A DNA stretch of 37,951 nt from a candidate division WOR-1 bacterium RIFCSPHIGHO2_01_FULL_53_15 (GTDB lineage: Bacteria; Margulisbacteria; WOR-1; O2-12-FULL-45-9; XYB2-FULL-48-7): assembly GCA_001772335.1 (NCBI GenBank), contig METM01000014.1:1-37951 (forward strand), read 5' to 3'. The notes under the pieces were generated by a model, which was not told the DNA's origin, ran no database searches, and worked only from the letters and a program-made list of their open reading frames with translations. Position 1 is the first letter of the stretch; every line of letters starts with the position of its first letter. The translations under genes were made by a program, and so were the position numbers. Of this stretch, positions 31,212 through 37,951 are shown one piece after another.

Positions 31212-31517
31212 TTACCCCCTTGTTTTTGGATCTTTCCATTTTGGCAGGGTCGGAATATACACTGTTATGATCCGCAAATTTTCGCCCTTTGTTATTCCGC
31301 AAACCACGTGAATAGGAATGCCTTCATTCCCGTACCCAGAAACCAAGCAACTATGGCCGCGAGGATCGCCCGGATAATCTTCGATAATTGCACCTCTGAT
31401 CAGAACGTTTTCAATTTCTTCGATCAGGATCTTATCCGCTTGTCTCTCTTCTTCGGCGTGCCCGGTGAATTCATAATCTCCGCTCTCAACCTTTGACTTT
31501 ATCCAGTCAATGTTCAT
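31212..31517 (-). CDS. DUF4258 toxin-like protein
   Basis: Taking ATG 31517 the protein has 101 residues: MNIDWIKSKVESGDYEFTGHAEEERQADKI has the DUF4258 His/Glu/Arg pattern, and IIEDYPGDPRGHSCLVSGY, IPIHVVCGI and LRIITVYIP match the strands of a RelE/BECR-like small ribonuclease. It forms a toxin-antitoxin pair with the zinc-finger gene just downstream. The start lies only 7 nt from the TATAAT of repeat E with no SD, implying a leaderless message. A longer frame to 31598 reads through the repeat (RRPRRLFWPGE) and is not believable as protein. Confidence 0.83.
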   Translation of the reverse strand: MNIDWIKSKVESGDYEFTGHAEEERQADKILIEEIENVLIRGAIIEDYPGDPRGHSCLVSGYGNEGIPIHVVCGITKGENLRIITVYIPTLPKWKDPKTRG

Positions 31518-31524
31518 CAAGCTA

Positions 31525-31651
31525 ATTATATCGCTCTCACCCGGCCAAAACAAGCGGCGCGGGCGGCGCGCGATTCGGGGCGGGAGATCATGGTTCAACT
31601 CTCGTCTCTCGTCCCTCGTCTATCGTTTCCCCGCCTTCAGCGCCTTGACGG
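31525..31651 (-). promoter_or_regulatory. Inter-cassette repeat E with promoter of the DUF4258/zinc-finger pair
   Basis: On the minus strand CCGTCAAGGCGCTGAAGGCG begins directly after the PIN-like gene stop (31652). A CTCGTCCCTCGTCTA-type short repeat and a GC-rich block follow, then TTGTTT (31548-31553), 17 nt, and TATAAT (31525-31530). Confidence 0.7.
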
Positions 31652-32014
31652 CTAATCTCTGCGGAGCCGGTATCTCCCGATTTCCAGAATCACCAGGGAC
31701 TTTTTAAGTTTAGCGCGGGAAACATTGCGCATAAAATCTTCTAAAATCCCATTGATCTGTTGAGCGGTCATCAAATAAGAAATCCGCATGACAATAATTC
31801 CCTGATGTTTGCCGGGCCGGAATTTGATCGCAGCCGCAAAATCCAGATCGCGCGTGAGAATAATTCTCCCTTGCCTCTGGGCATAACGAAAGATCTTCTC
31901 ATCCGAAGCGGTGTTCAACTTAACGTCCCTGACATGAACCGCGTCAAACCCGAGTTTTTTTAGCAGCATTTTGCTGGAATAAGGCAAATTGGCGTCAACC
32001 AGGAATTTAACCAA
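31652..32014 (-). CDS. DUF5615 PIN-like toxin
   Basis: This 120-residue protein has the DUF5615 PIN-like signature: KFLVDANLPYS with the first metal-binding Asp, HVRDVKLNTASDEKIFRYA, and ILTRDLDFAAA with the second acidic cluster. PIN-type toxins are Mg-dependent ribonucleases. It starts immediately after the DUF433 gene, its usual antitoxin partner. Its stop is directly followed by the boundary motif of repeat E. Confidence 0.87.
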   Translation of the reverse strand: MVKFLVDANLPYSSKMLLKKLGFDAVHVRDVKLNTASDEKIFRYAQRQGRIILTRDLDFAAAIKFRPGKHQGIIVMRISYLMTAQQINGILEDFMRNVSRAKLKKSLVILEIGRYRLRRD

Positions 32015-32248
32015 TTATTTACCCTGTTTCGCCAAAGGGTATGCTTCTTCAGAAATTACGACATCGGTCGCATAATTCAGGCAGGCAAGGACATCATGAA
32101 ACTTAATTCCATATTCTTTCATTACTTCCTTATGTTCCATTCCGGCAGCCAGGGATCCGAGAACCACATAAACCGGCACCCTCGTTCCCTTAATGATCGG
32201 CTTGCCCGTCATTATTTTAGGATCGATGACAATTCTTTTCTCAGCCAT
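32015..32248 (-). CDS. DUF433 antitoxin
   Basis: This 77-residue protein has the classic DUF433 sequence: IVIDPKIMTGKPIIKGTRVPVYVVLGSLAAGM, then EYGIKFHDVLACLNYATD, a small helix-turn-helix fold (VapB45-like). It is the antitoxin of the DUF5615 PIN-like protein next to it. Its start overlaps the HEPN gene end by 8 nt, linking the two TA pairs in one transcript; TATAATG at the start codon is a coincidental or real -10-like string. Confidence 0.9.
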   Translation of the reverse strand: MAEKRIVIDPKIMTGKPIIKGTRVPVYVVLGSLAAGMEHKEVMKEYGIKFHDVLACLNYATDVVISEEAYPLAKQGK

Positions 32249-32669
32249 TATATTTTTCCTCCTCTTCGTTCTTCAGTTCTTTCGTTCCAATCGTTTGCCC
32301 GATCCCGGCAAGAAATGTTTTGCAGATAACTAGAACTTTTTCCGCTTCCTCTTTGGTAAAAAGTCGTTCATCTTCGTAGTCGCCTTCGGAACGGATTTCA
32401 AATAATTCGTTTAGCATCTTCCCCAGCTCCTTTGAAACGACGCCCTCCTTAACAAAATGCTGATTGAAGAGTGAAATCACGCCCGAATGCTTCGGCGAAT
32501 CCATTTCTTTTGTTGCCAATAAAGCCCGAGCCGCGTAAAAAGCGGCATAATAACTTCGGTTGACAGAGCCGAAATATGAACCACTGCCCAAAAGAATCCC
32601 CGCGTCCTTTGCGGTTTTTTCGGCTTTATCCATTCGAATCCTGACAAGTTTAATCAGTTCTTCCCTCAA
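32241..32669 (-). CDS. HEPN-domain toxin
   Basis: This 142-residue all-helical protein matches the HEPN family: GSVNRSYYAAFYAARALLATK, PKHSGVISLFNQHFVKEG and ELFEIRSEGDYED, with the conserved Arg and Asp-Tyr of RxxGDY. HEPN proteins are RNases held in check by MNT partners. It overlaps the MNT gene by 4 nt. The C-terminal tail TIGTKELKNEEEEKYNG is encoded by GAACTGAAGAACG-type short repeat sequence, so the native C-terminus has probably been extended. Confidence 0.87.
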   Translation of the reverse strand: MREELIKLVRIRMDKAEKTAKDAGILLGSGSYFGSVNRSYYAAFYAARALLATKEMDSPKHSGVISLFNQHFVKEGVVSKELGKMLNELFEIRSEGDYEDERLFTKEEAEKVLVICKTFLAGIGQTIGTKELKNEEEEKYNG

Positions 32670-32989
32670 GTGAGAATTCCCTCCCGAAGAACAGCCCTGA
32701 TAAACGGAGTAACCTGCGTGACCGGCCGATTAAAACTTTTCTTGTCATATATAATAGTTGAAAGCAGGACTCCATATTTCAAATTCAGTTCGAAAGCGGC
32801 GTCCAAAACAAACCCTCGCATTTCCTCGCTTTTTTCTTCCGCAAGGATAAACAGATCTATGTCCGAAAAACGATCATCATCGCCGCGAACTTTAGACCCG
32901 TACAGACGAATGGATTCGATCCTATTGCCATACTTTTCCCTAAGTTTTTCGCTAAACTCTTTTACAGCTTGTTCTTCGTTTGTGTTCAT
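32666..32989 (-). CDS. MNT-type nucleotidyltransferase antitoxin
   Basis: This 107-residue minimal nucleotidyltransferase has LYGSKVRGDDDRFSDIDLFI, the GS-x-D-x-D motif, and a late strand LLSTIIYDKKSF. In HEPN-MNT systems this enzyme adenylylates and silences the HEPN RNase. The antitoxin-first order and 4-nt overlap with the HEPN gene are typical. The start has GGAGAG about 13 nt upstream, so initiation may be weak. Confidence 0.87.
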   Translation of the reverse strand: MNTNEEQAVKEFSEKLREKYGNRIESIRLYGSKVRGDDDRFSDIDLFILAEEKSEEMRGFVLDAAFELNLKYGVLLSTIIYDKKSFNRPVTQVTPFIRAVLREGILT

Positions 32990-33026
32990 TTTTTTCTCTT
33001 CTCTCCGCCATTTTCTTTTCTCCTTA

Positions 33027-33091
33027 GTTCATCCGTTCTTCAGTTCTTCAGTTCATCCGTTCTTCAGTGCTTTAGTTCATTCGTTCTTCAG
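33027..33091. repeat. TTCATCCGTTCTTCAG short-period repeat
   Basis: GTTCATCCGTTCTTCAG, TTCTTCAG, GTTCATCCGTTCTTCAGTGC, TTTAGTTCATTCGTTCTTCAG follow one another between the MNT and kelch genes. Shorter relatives occur near 30115-30145 and 32268-32290 and in the HEPN tail. Confidence 0.65.
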
Positions 33092-33129
33092 TCCCCTTTA
33101 ACCCCTCCACTTCCCGCTTCAAACAGCCG

Positions 33130-34098
33130 CTACGGATTCCAGATATCGCTCAAAGAATACCAGACATCCTGGAAGGGAGTAGCAGAAGCGCTCCAGCCGC
33201 CCATTACCCATAACCTGTTGCCAAAAACCTCGGCAGTGTGCGCTCTTCTTTTCGCCCATTTAGGGGGAGCGGCAGTTGCGCTTATCCAGGTTGCTCCATT
33301 GCTTGAGGACCAAACTTCATTGGTAGGCCCTCCACTTCCAGACCCGCCCATCACCCACATTTTGTTGTCAAAAACCATCGCAGCATGTTGAAACTTCCCC
33401 AACCAAGGAGCGGAGGCGGTTATTTTATCCCATTTTTTGCCATTGCTTGAGGACCAGACATCTCTATGGAAGTCTGGACTCATCCCGGGATTATAATACC
33501 CGCCCATTACCCACATCTTGTTATTGAATACCACGGAAGAATGCTCCGACCTTATAGACCAACCAGGGGCGCTGGCTTCTAGTGTCCAGTTTGCTCCATC
33601 GCTTGAGGACCAGACATCTCTATGGAAACCAACCGCAGTATCCCCGCCGCCCATTACCCACATCTTGTTATTGAATACCACGGAAGAATGCCCCGACCTT
33701 ATAGACCAACCAGGGGCGCTGGCTTCTAGTTTCCAGTTTGCTCCATCGCTTGAGGACCAGACATCTTTATATGAGCTACTGCCGCCACCCTTGCCGCCCA
33801 TTACCCACATCTTATTATTGAATACCACCGAAGTATGGCCGTATCTTTTTGACCAGATAGGCGAAGTGGGCGCTACTTTTGTCCAGTTTTCTCCGTTATT
33901 GGACGACCAAACATCATTGTAACCAACAGTTCCCAGCCCCCCCATGACCCAAAGCTTATTATTGAATACCACCGAAGTCGACCACGCCCGCGCCTCCCAT
34001 GTGGGTGTCCCCGCTTTAGTCCAGTTTGCCCCCGCGGCTCCATAGGCGATCGAATGGAGAAGACAGCCAAACAGCAATGCAATGAGAAATATTCTCAT
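33130..34098 (-). CDS. Secreted kelch-repeat beta-propeller protein
   Basis: This 322-residue protein has a signal peptide (RIFLIALLFGCLLHSIAYG) and six kelch-type blades, each reading like H(T/S)SVVFNNKMWVMGG...DVWSSSDGANW, enough for one propeller. Kelch propellers bind proteins or glycans. The start is 6 nt after the stop of the big surface protein (TGAGGTAACATG, SD overlapping the stop), so the two form an operon and may act together outside the cell. Two blades are almost identical in DNA (33501-33627 and 33648-33774, 147-nt period), showing very recent duplication. Confidence 0.85.
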   Translation of the reverse strand: MRIFLIALLFGCLLHSIAYGAAGANWTKAGTPTWEARAWSTSVVFNNKLWVMGGLGTVGYNDVWSSNNGENWTKVAPTSPIWSKRYGHTSVVFNNKMWVMGGKGGGSSSYKDVWSSSDGANWKLEASAPGWSIRSGHSSVVFNNKMWVMGGGDTAVGFHRDVWSSSDGANWTLEASAPGWSIRSEHSSVVFNNKMWVMGGYYNPGMSPDFHRDVWSSSNGKKWDKITASAPWLGKFQHAAMVFDNKMWVMGGSGSGGPTNEVWSSSNGATWISATAAPPKWAKRRAHTAEVFGNRLWVMGGWSASATPFQDVWYSLSDIWNP

Positions 34099-34104
34099 GT
34101 TACC

Positions 34105-37100
34105 TCATTTTTCCGTGACAAGATCAGGAATATCCGCCCTTATGGCTTTGACTTCCCAGTTGAATTTCTGCGCGGAGCTGGGATTGTCGGAGTAAACGGT
34201 GAACCTGCCGTCCGTTATCTGCCGGCCGCCCCGGGTCTTGACGGCCAACCGGTCAAAGCCGTCAACATTGGTCAAAATGACCGTGCGTCCTTCTTTTCTG
34301 GTCAGCGCCTCAAAATAGTCCGGCAGAATGATCGCCGCCTCGCCGTTGTTAAGCGCCGCCTCCCCGCGGTAATAGACGGCGTGTTCCGGCCCTTCGATCG
34401 AGCTGTGGACCAATCTTTTGTTCGGGTCAAGCGGGTGGGGAATGTCAAAATTTTTGTATGTCGCGGCAAATGAGCCGTTGACTTCGAGAGTGTAGGACGG
34501 CCCCGTATTCCCGATGCCGACATTGCCGCCGGATTCGGTAATAACGGAATCGGCAAGAGCTGTCGAATCGGAAAATTTCGCAATTTTGCCTGCCGTCCCG
34601 CCGCCTCCTATACCACCGATTTCAGTCCCGTCTAACTTGTAAAACGCCTCCGCCGTCACTTTCCCGGTCGTCCGCATCCCGCCGCCCGCCTCAAAAGTCG
34701 TCTTACCAGCAAGGTCAAGAATCCCACCCGGATCCGTCGTCCCGATGCCGACTTTGCCGCCCATAACAGCCATGGTGTTTGATTGGGTTACGGCGCGAGG
34801 AAGATTGTCCAAGCCAATGCCAACGGAATTATCCGCGTTAACGCTTATATGAGAGCCCAGCGCGACTGAATAGTTGCCGCTGGCAGTCGTGTATCCGCCC
34901 AGTGCGGTCGAGTAATTGCCGCTGGCGGTGGTATTGCCGCCCATCGCGGTTGAATAGTTACTCTCGGCAGATGTAAGAAATCCCAGCGCAGTTGAATAGT
35001 TGCCGCTGGCGGTTGTTCGGGTTCCCATCGCGGTTGAAGCAATTCCGCTGGCGATCGTGCTATCGCCCATCGCAGTTGAAAATCTATTACTGGCCTTCGC
35101 GTTTTCGCCTAGCGCGGTTGAAGTATCGCCGCTGGCAATCGTGTTACTGCCTAGCGCGGTTGAGGCGACGCTGCTGGCAGTCGTTCTATATCCCAGCGCA
35201 ATCGAATTCTGTCCGCTAGCAACTACCGCATTTCCCATCGCCACCGATTGGAATCCGGTTGCACTGCCAGTGCCCACCTCTAACGAACCGATAATCTTAA
35301 GATTCCCCGTCATCGTGTCGCCGGATCTCTGGACATAATTGGCCAGCGCCGCGGTGGTGACCACCCCTGTAAGATTACTGCCATCCCCGTAATACGAATT
35401 GGCCGTGACCGAAGAGGTCGTCGTGATAGGGCCGGTGGTGTTAATTATTGTCGTCCCGCCAATGAGGCCGGAGGTAATATCGGCTGTCGAGAACGAAAGC
35501 GGCGAGCCGTTAAGGTAATAAGCGGTCGCGTCCACGGTGCCGGCCACCTGCAATTTCGCCCCCGGCGTCGCCGTCCCGATGCCCACGCTGCCGCCAAGTA
35601 TCGCCATCGTGTTTGATTGAAGTACGGTTCGCTTGATATTATCCAGACCAATACCAAATGAAAAGTTTCCTGAAACTTCCACGCTCGACCCCATTGCGGT
35701 TGAATATGGGCCGTTAGCAGTTGTGAACAGTCCCATCGCGGTTGAATTTTGATTGCTTGCTGTTGTTCTAAATCCAATTGCGGTTGAATAACTGCCTTCG
35801 GCCCGTGTCCATGCCCCCAGCGCAGTTGAAGAAGTCCCACTGGCCAAAACCAGTTGCCCCATCGCCGTCGATGAGGTGCCGGGTGCGCTTGCCCCATCAC
35901 CCATTGCTACCGAGCCCCAGGCGCTTGCACCTGAACCATTCCCCGCCGCAATTGAATATTGGCCGCTGGCGGTTGAGCTTCCCATTGCTACCGAGTATTG
36001 GCCACTGGCGGTCGCATTTCTGCCCGCCTCAAACGAACCAACAAACTTCACATTATTTCCAACGACATGCAGTGAAGCCTCCGGCGTCGTCGTCCCGATG
36101 CCCACGTTGCCACCGAGAGTCGCAAAATGCGCCGAGCCCTCCGTCGTCAGCGTCCCATCCATCGTGTCGCCGGAAATGTTGACATACCGTCCATCCGCCG
36201 TCGCCTGATCCAAACCGGCGCCTATCTGTGTCCCGTCCAACTTATAGAACGCCTCCGCCGTCACCGATTTTATCGTCCTCATTCCGCCGCCCGCCTCAAA
36301 AGTCGTCTTGCCGGCTAAATCAAGAATTCCACCCGGCGCCACCGTCCCGATCCCCACATTGCCAGTTTTTTCGATCACCATCTTGACATCGGGGCTATCG
36401 CCGCCGCCGGCATAGATCTGCCATTCTTGCGCCGGCTTGCTCCAGCCCAAATAACTGACGCTTGTCCCATCCCAGACCTTCAAACCCCCGTTATTAAGAT
36501 TTGTTCCGGCCGCCTCAAGATAATTCTTGCCGTTGGTTTGATTATTTATTACCCTTAGGACCGAATCATTCCCCGCTTCAGGCGACCCAACCACATAAAG
36601 AGGCGACTGGGGTGCCGACGTCCCGATCCCCACGTTGCCGGCGTTGGTGTTATAAATGTTATTCCCGGAAATCCCCCAGCTCGCAGCCCCCGCCCCCGCT
36701 TCCGTGGTTTGGATAGTGCCGTCGGGGAATTTAATGCCGCCCGAAGTCGATTCGATCGTCCCCGCGACAATGAGCTTGCTTGCCGTCAGCTCCTCGGGGA
36801 GATCCGCCACTCCGATAACCATCTTGCCATCCTTTAAATAGACATAGGAACCAGTGGTAACGCCGCCCCTAATTGTTCCCAGCTGAAGCGCGTCAAGCTG
36901 GTCTTTCCACAATATAAAAGCCCGATTCTGCTGGTTTTCGCCAAGATTTATGCCGGATTCCCCCGTACTGTTCCCAATCGTTATTCTGTTGCCCAACAAG
37001 TTAGTTACCGTGTCTTCTCCCACAACTAAGTTTTCACTCGGCGTCGCCGTCCCGATGCCGACGTCGCCGCTTTCTTTTATGTAAATCGCATTTTCTGCCG

Positions 37101-37951
37101 CATTGGTCCCCAGAACTAAATCAGCAGCGCCTCCTGTGCCATAGGTCGTTCTTAGATTGATTTTGTTAGCGCTCCCAAGAATTCTTAAACGAGGACGGGT
37201 GCCTCCTGCATCATTGTCCAGATATAAAAATTGCGCTAAAGCCGTATCAGCAGCAGTTGCTCCTCGAACATCCAATTTATGGTCCGGCGCCGCCGCACCG
37301 ATCCCGACATTGCCAGTATTAGTATTAGAGATATTATTCCCGGAAACCGCCCAGCTCGACGCCCCCGCCCCCGCCGCCGTGGTCTGCAGCGACCCATCCG
37401 CAAACTTCAATTGCCCCCCCGACCCGGAAGTAATCTCAATCGTCCCGGCCACACTCAAACGCCGAGACGGCGTCAGCGTCCCGATGCCGACGTTGTTATT
37501 TGTGAGAACCGTTAAGGGGAATTGCCAAGTCATTCCATTATCCGGGGTGTAAATCAACATGAATTTGTTCTCACCTGTTATATTTCTATGTGATAAGTAC
37601 CACCTTTTATTAGTTGAAATATCTTCCATAACAAATGCCTTATGCCTCGACTCATCCGCTCTAATCGCAACATAATCACCCCAAACATCCAGCTTCGCCG
37701 TCGGCTCCGTCGTCCCGATGCCGACGTTGCCGTCTTTAAAGACCACCTCCCAAGTGGTGCCTGCCCCATCCATGTCCACATGTAGTTTCCCGCCCGGCTC
37801 CGTCGTCCCGATGCCGACATTGCCGTTAGAAACGGTCACCCCTGGCAGTGATTTTGCCGTCAGCGCGTACGGCGCGGCGGTCAGCGGCTGGCGGGGAGAT
37901 AGAACAGCGCCGTTAACAGTCGTTTCGAGATAATATTGGGAATCGAAGCTT
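34105..37951 (-). CDS. YadA-head-like surface adhesin/tail-fibre-type protein, 5' end outside window
   Basis: At least 1,281 residues; the frame continues off the right edge, so an apparent GTG start at 37839 is internal. The visible N-terminus (FDSQYYLETTVNGAVLSPRQPLTAAPYA) is a conserved domain often found at the start of such proteins. Then follow many GNVGIGTTEP-type turns, typical of phage-fibre-like shafts. Two blocks of YadA/Hep_Hag head repeats with a 14-residue period (ASGNYSTALGGYTT-like) lie at about 36020-35590 and 35260-34760. A C-terminal domain (NFDIPHPLDPNKRLVHSSIEGPEHAVYYRG to the end) is shared with fibre-like proteins. It is probably a trimeric surface fibre; no YadA anchor barrel is seen. 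Confidence 0.85.
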   Translation of the reverse strand, partial: SFDSQYYLETTVNGAVLSPRQPLTAAPYALTAKSLPGVTVSNGNVGIGTTEPGGKLHVDMDGAGTTWEVVFKDGNVGIGTTEPTAKLDVWGDYVAIRADESRHKAFVMEDISTNKRWYLSHRNITGENKFMLIYTPDNGMTWQFPLTVLTNNNVGIGTLTPSRRLSVAGTIEITSGSGGQLKFADGSLQTTAAGAGASSWAVSGNNISNTNTGNVGIGAAAPDHKLDVRGATAADTALAQFLYLDNDAGGTRPRLRILGSANKINLRTTYGTGGAADLVLGTNAAENAIYIKESGDVGIGTATPSENLVVGEDTVTNLLGNRITIGNSTGESGINLGENQQNRAFILWKDQLDALQLGTIRGGVTTGSYVYLKDGKMVIGVADLPEELTASKLIVAGTIESTSGGIKFPDGTIQTTEAGAGAASWGISGNNIYNTNAGNVGIGTSAPQSPLYVVGSPEAGNDSVLRVINNQTNGKNYLEAAGTNLNNGGLKVWDGTSVSYLGWSKPAQEWQIYAGGGDSPDVKMVIEKTGNVGIGTVAPGGILDLAGKTTFEAGGGMRTIKSVTAEAFYKLDGTQIGAGLDQATADGRYVNISGDTMDGTLTTEGSAHFATLGGNVGIGTTTPEASLHVVGNNVKFVGSFEAGRNATASGQYSVAMGSSTASGQYSIAAGNGSGASAWGSVAMGDGASAPGTSSTAMGQLVLASGTSSTALGAWTRAEGSYSTAIGFRTTASNQNSTAMGLFTTANGPYSTAMGSSVEVSGNFSFGIGLDNIKRTVLQSNTMAILGGSVGIGTATPGAKLQVAGTVDATAYYLNGSPLSFSTADITSGLIGGTTIINTTGPITTTSSVTANSYYGDGSNLTGVVTTAALANYVQRSGDTMTGNLKIIGSLEVGTGSATGFQSVAMGNAVVASGQNSIALGYRTTASSVASTALGSNTIASGDTSTALGENAKASNRFSTAMGDSTIASGIASTAMGTRTTASGNYSTALGFLTSAESNYSTAMGGNTTASGNYSTALGGYTTASGNYSVALGSHISVNADNSVGIGLDNLPRAVTQSNTMAVMGGKVGIGTTDPGGILDLAGKTTFEAGGGMRTTGKVTAEAFYKLDGTEIGGIGGGGTAGKIAKFSDSTALADSVITESGGNVGIGNTGPSYTLEVNGSFAATYKNFDIPHPLDPNKRLVHSSIEGPEHAVYYRGEAALNNGEAAIILPDYFEALTRKEGRTVILTNVDGFDRLAVKTRGGRQITDGRFTVYSDNPSSAQKFNWEVKAIRADIPDLVTEK

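Noticed and set aside
31518..31598. Longer start for the DUF4258 gene inside repeat E
   Set aside because: The extra residues (RRPRRLFWPGE) are the translation of the repeat and would require the promoter itself to be coding.
28523..31651. The inter-cassette repeats as integron attC sites
   Set aside because: I could not find paired RYYYAAC/GTTRRRY core sites or the imperfect inverted arms of attC in any copy, and no tyrosine integrase is present in the window.
34105..37951. A diversity-generating retroelement acting on the fibre gene
   Set aside because: No reverse transcriptase, template repeat or C-type-lectin variable region is visible; the repeats are ordinary head and shaft repeats.

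Overview
The window looks like a chromosomal segment of an uncultivated two-membrane bacterium. Outer-membrane genes are present (LptD, an LptF/LptG permease, apolipoprotein N-acyltransferase, a LolA-like protein, a PorV-like barrel). They sit beside a Firmicutes/Cyanobacteria-like set: a holB-ricT pair, a bifunctional Rel, S-layer-homology (SLH) domains on an outer-membrane protein, and type III pantothenate kinase. This mix, with many short intragenic repeats, would fit a candidate phylum such as Margulisbacteria/Saganbacteria (WOR-1). That placement is inference; no rRNA gene is present.

Layout. (1) 1-6476, minus strand: a giant secreted alpha/beta-hydrolase with a long Ig-like tail, running off the left edge, translationally coupled to a TolB-like propeller lipoprotein. 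(2) 6.5-8.4 kb: a DUF559 nuclease-like gene, an ORF6N remnant, hairpin repeats and a LolA-like periplasmic protein. (3) 8.5-12.3 kb, plus strand: a small protein/nucleotidyltransferase pair, then coaX-lysS-metF with overlapping ends. (4) 12.3-25.1 kb, minus strand: a long run reading, in transcription order, pfkB kinase, class II aldolase, rel, holB, ricT, rpsU, lptF/G, a TPR protein, lptD, a lipoprotein and lnt. It combines replication, stringent response, translation and cell-envelope assembly. (5) 25.1-25.75 kb: a RAYT/Y1 transposase with REP hairpins and an adjacent REPIN-like pair. (6) 25.75-28.5 kb, minus strand: a PorV-barrel/SLH fusion, proC and yggT. (7) 28.5-33.0 kb: a compact island of small toxin-antitoxin-type genes (DUF2283 with a truncated DUF4258-like partner, HicAB, a coiled-coil protein, a four-helix-bundle protein, DUF4258 with a YgiT-type zinc finger, a PIN-like protein with DUF433, HEPN with MNT). 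(8) 33.1-37.95 kb, minus strand: a large YadA-head-like surface protein running off the right edge, followed by a kelch-propeller protein.

The most unusual structure is in region 7. Five minus-strand genes are followed, 0-3 nt after their stop codons, by variants of one motif (GGCCGTCAAGGAG). This begins a GC-rich repeat that in three copies ends in a consensus-like promoter (TTGTTT, 17 nt, TATAAT) driving the next gene or gene pair. One copy has lost its -10 box and abuts a toxin gene that has lost its 5' end. This looks like a cassette system in which a dispersed repeat supplies both the boundary and the promoter.

A second theme is that short-period repeats and palindromes are inserted in frame inside housekeeping genes (coaX, lnt, holB, proC) and form the signal peptide of one lipoprotein. 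Several promoters place TATAAT only 5-11 nt before a start codon, suggesting leaderless transcripts.
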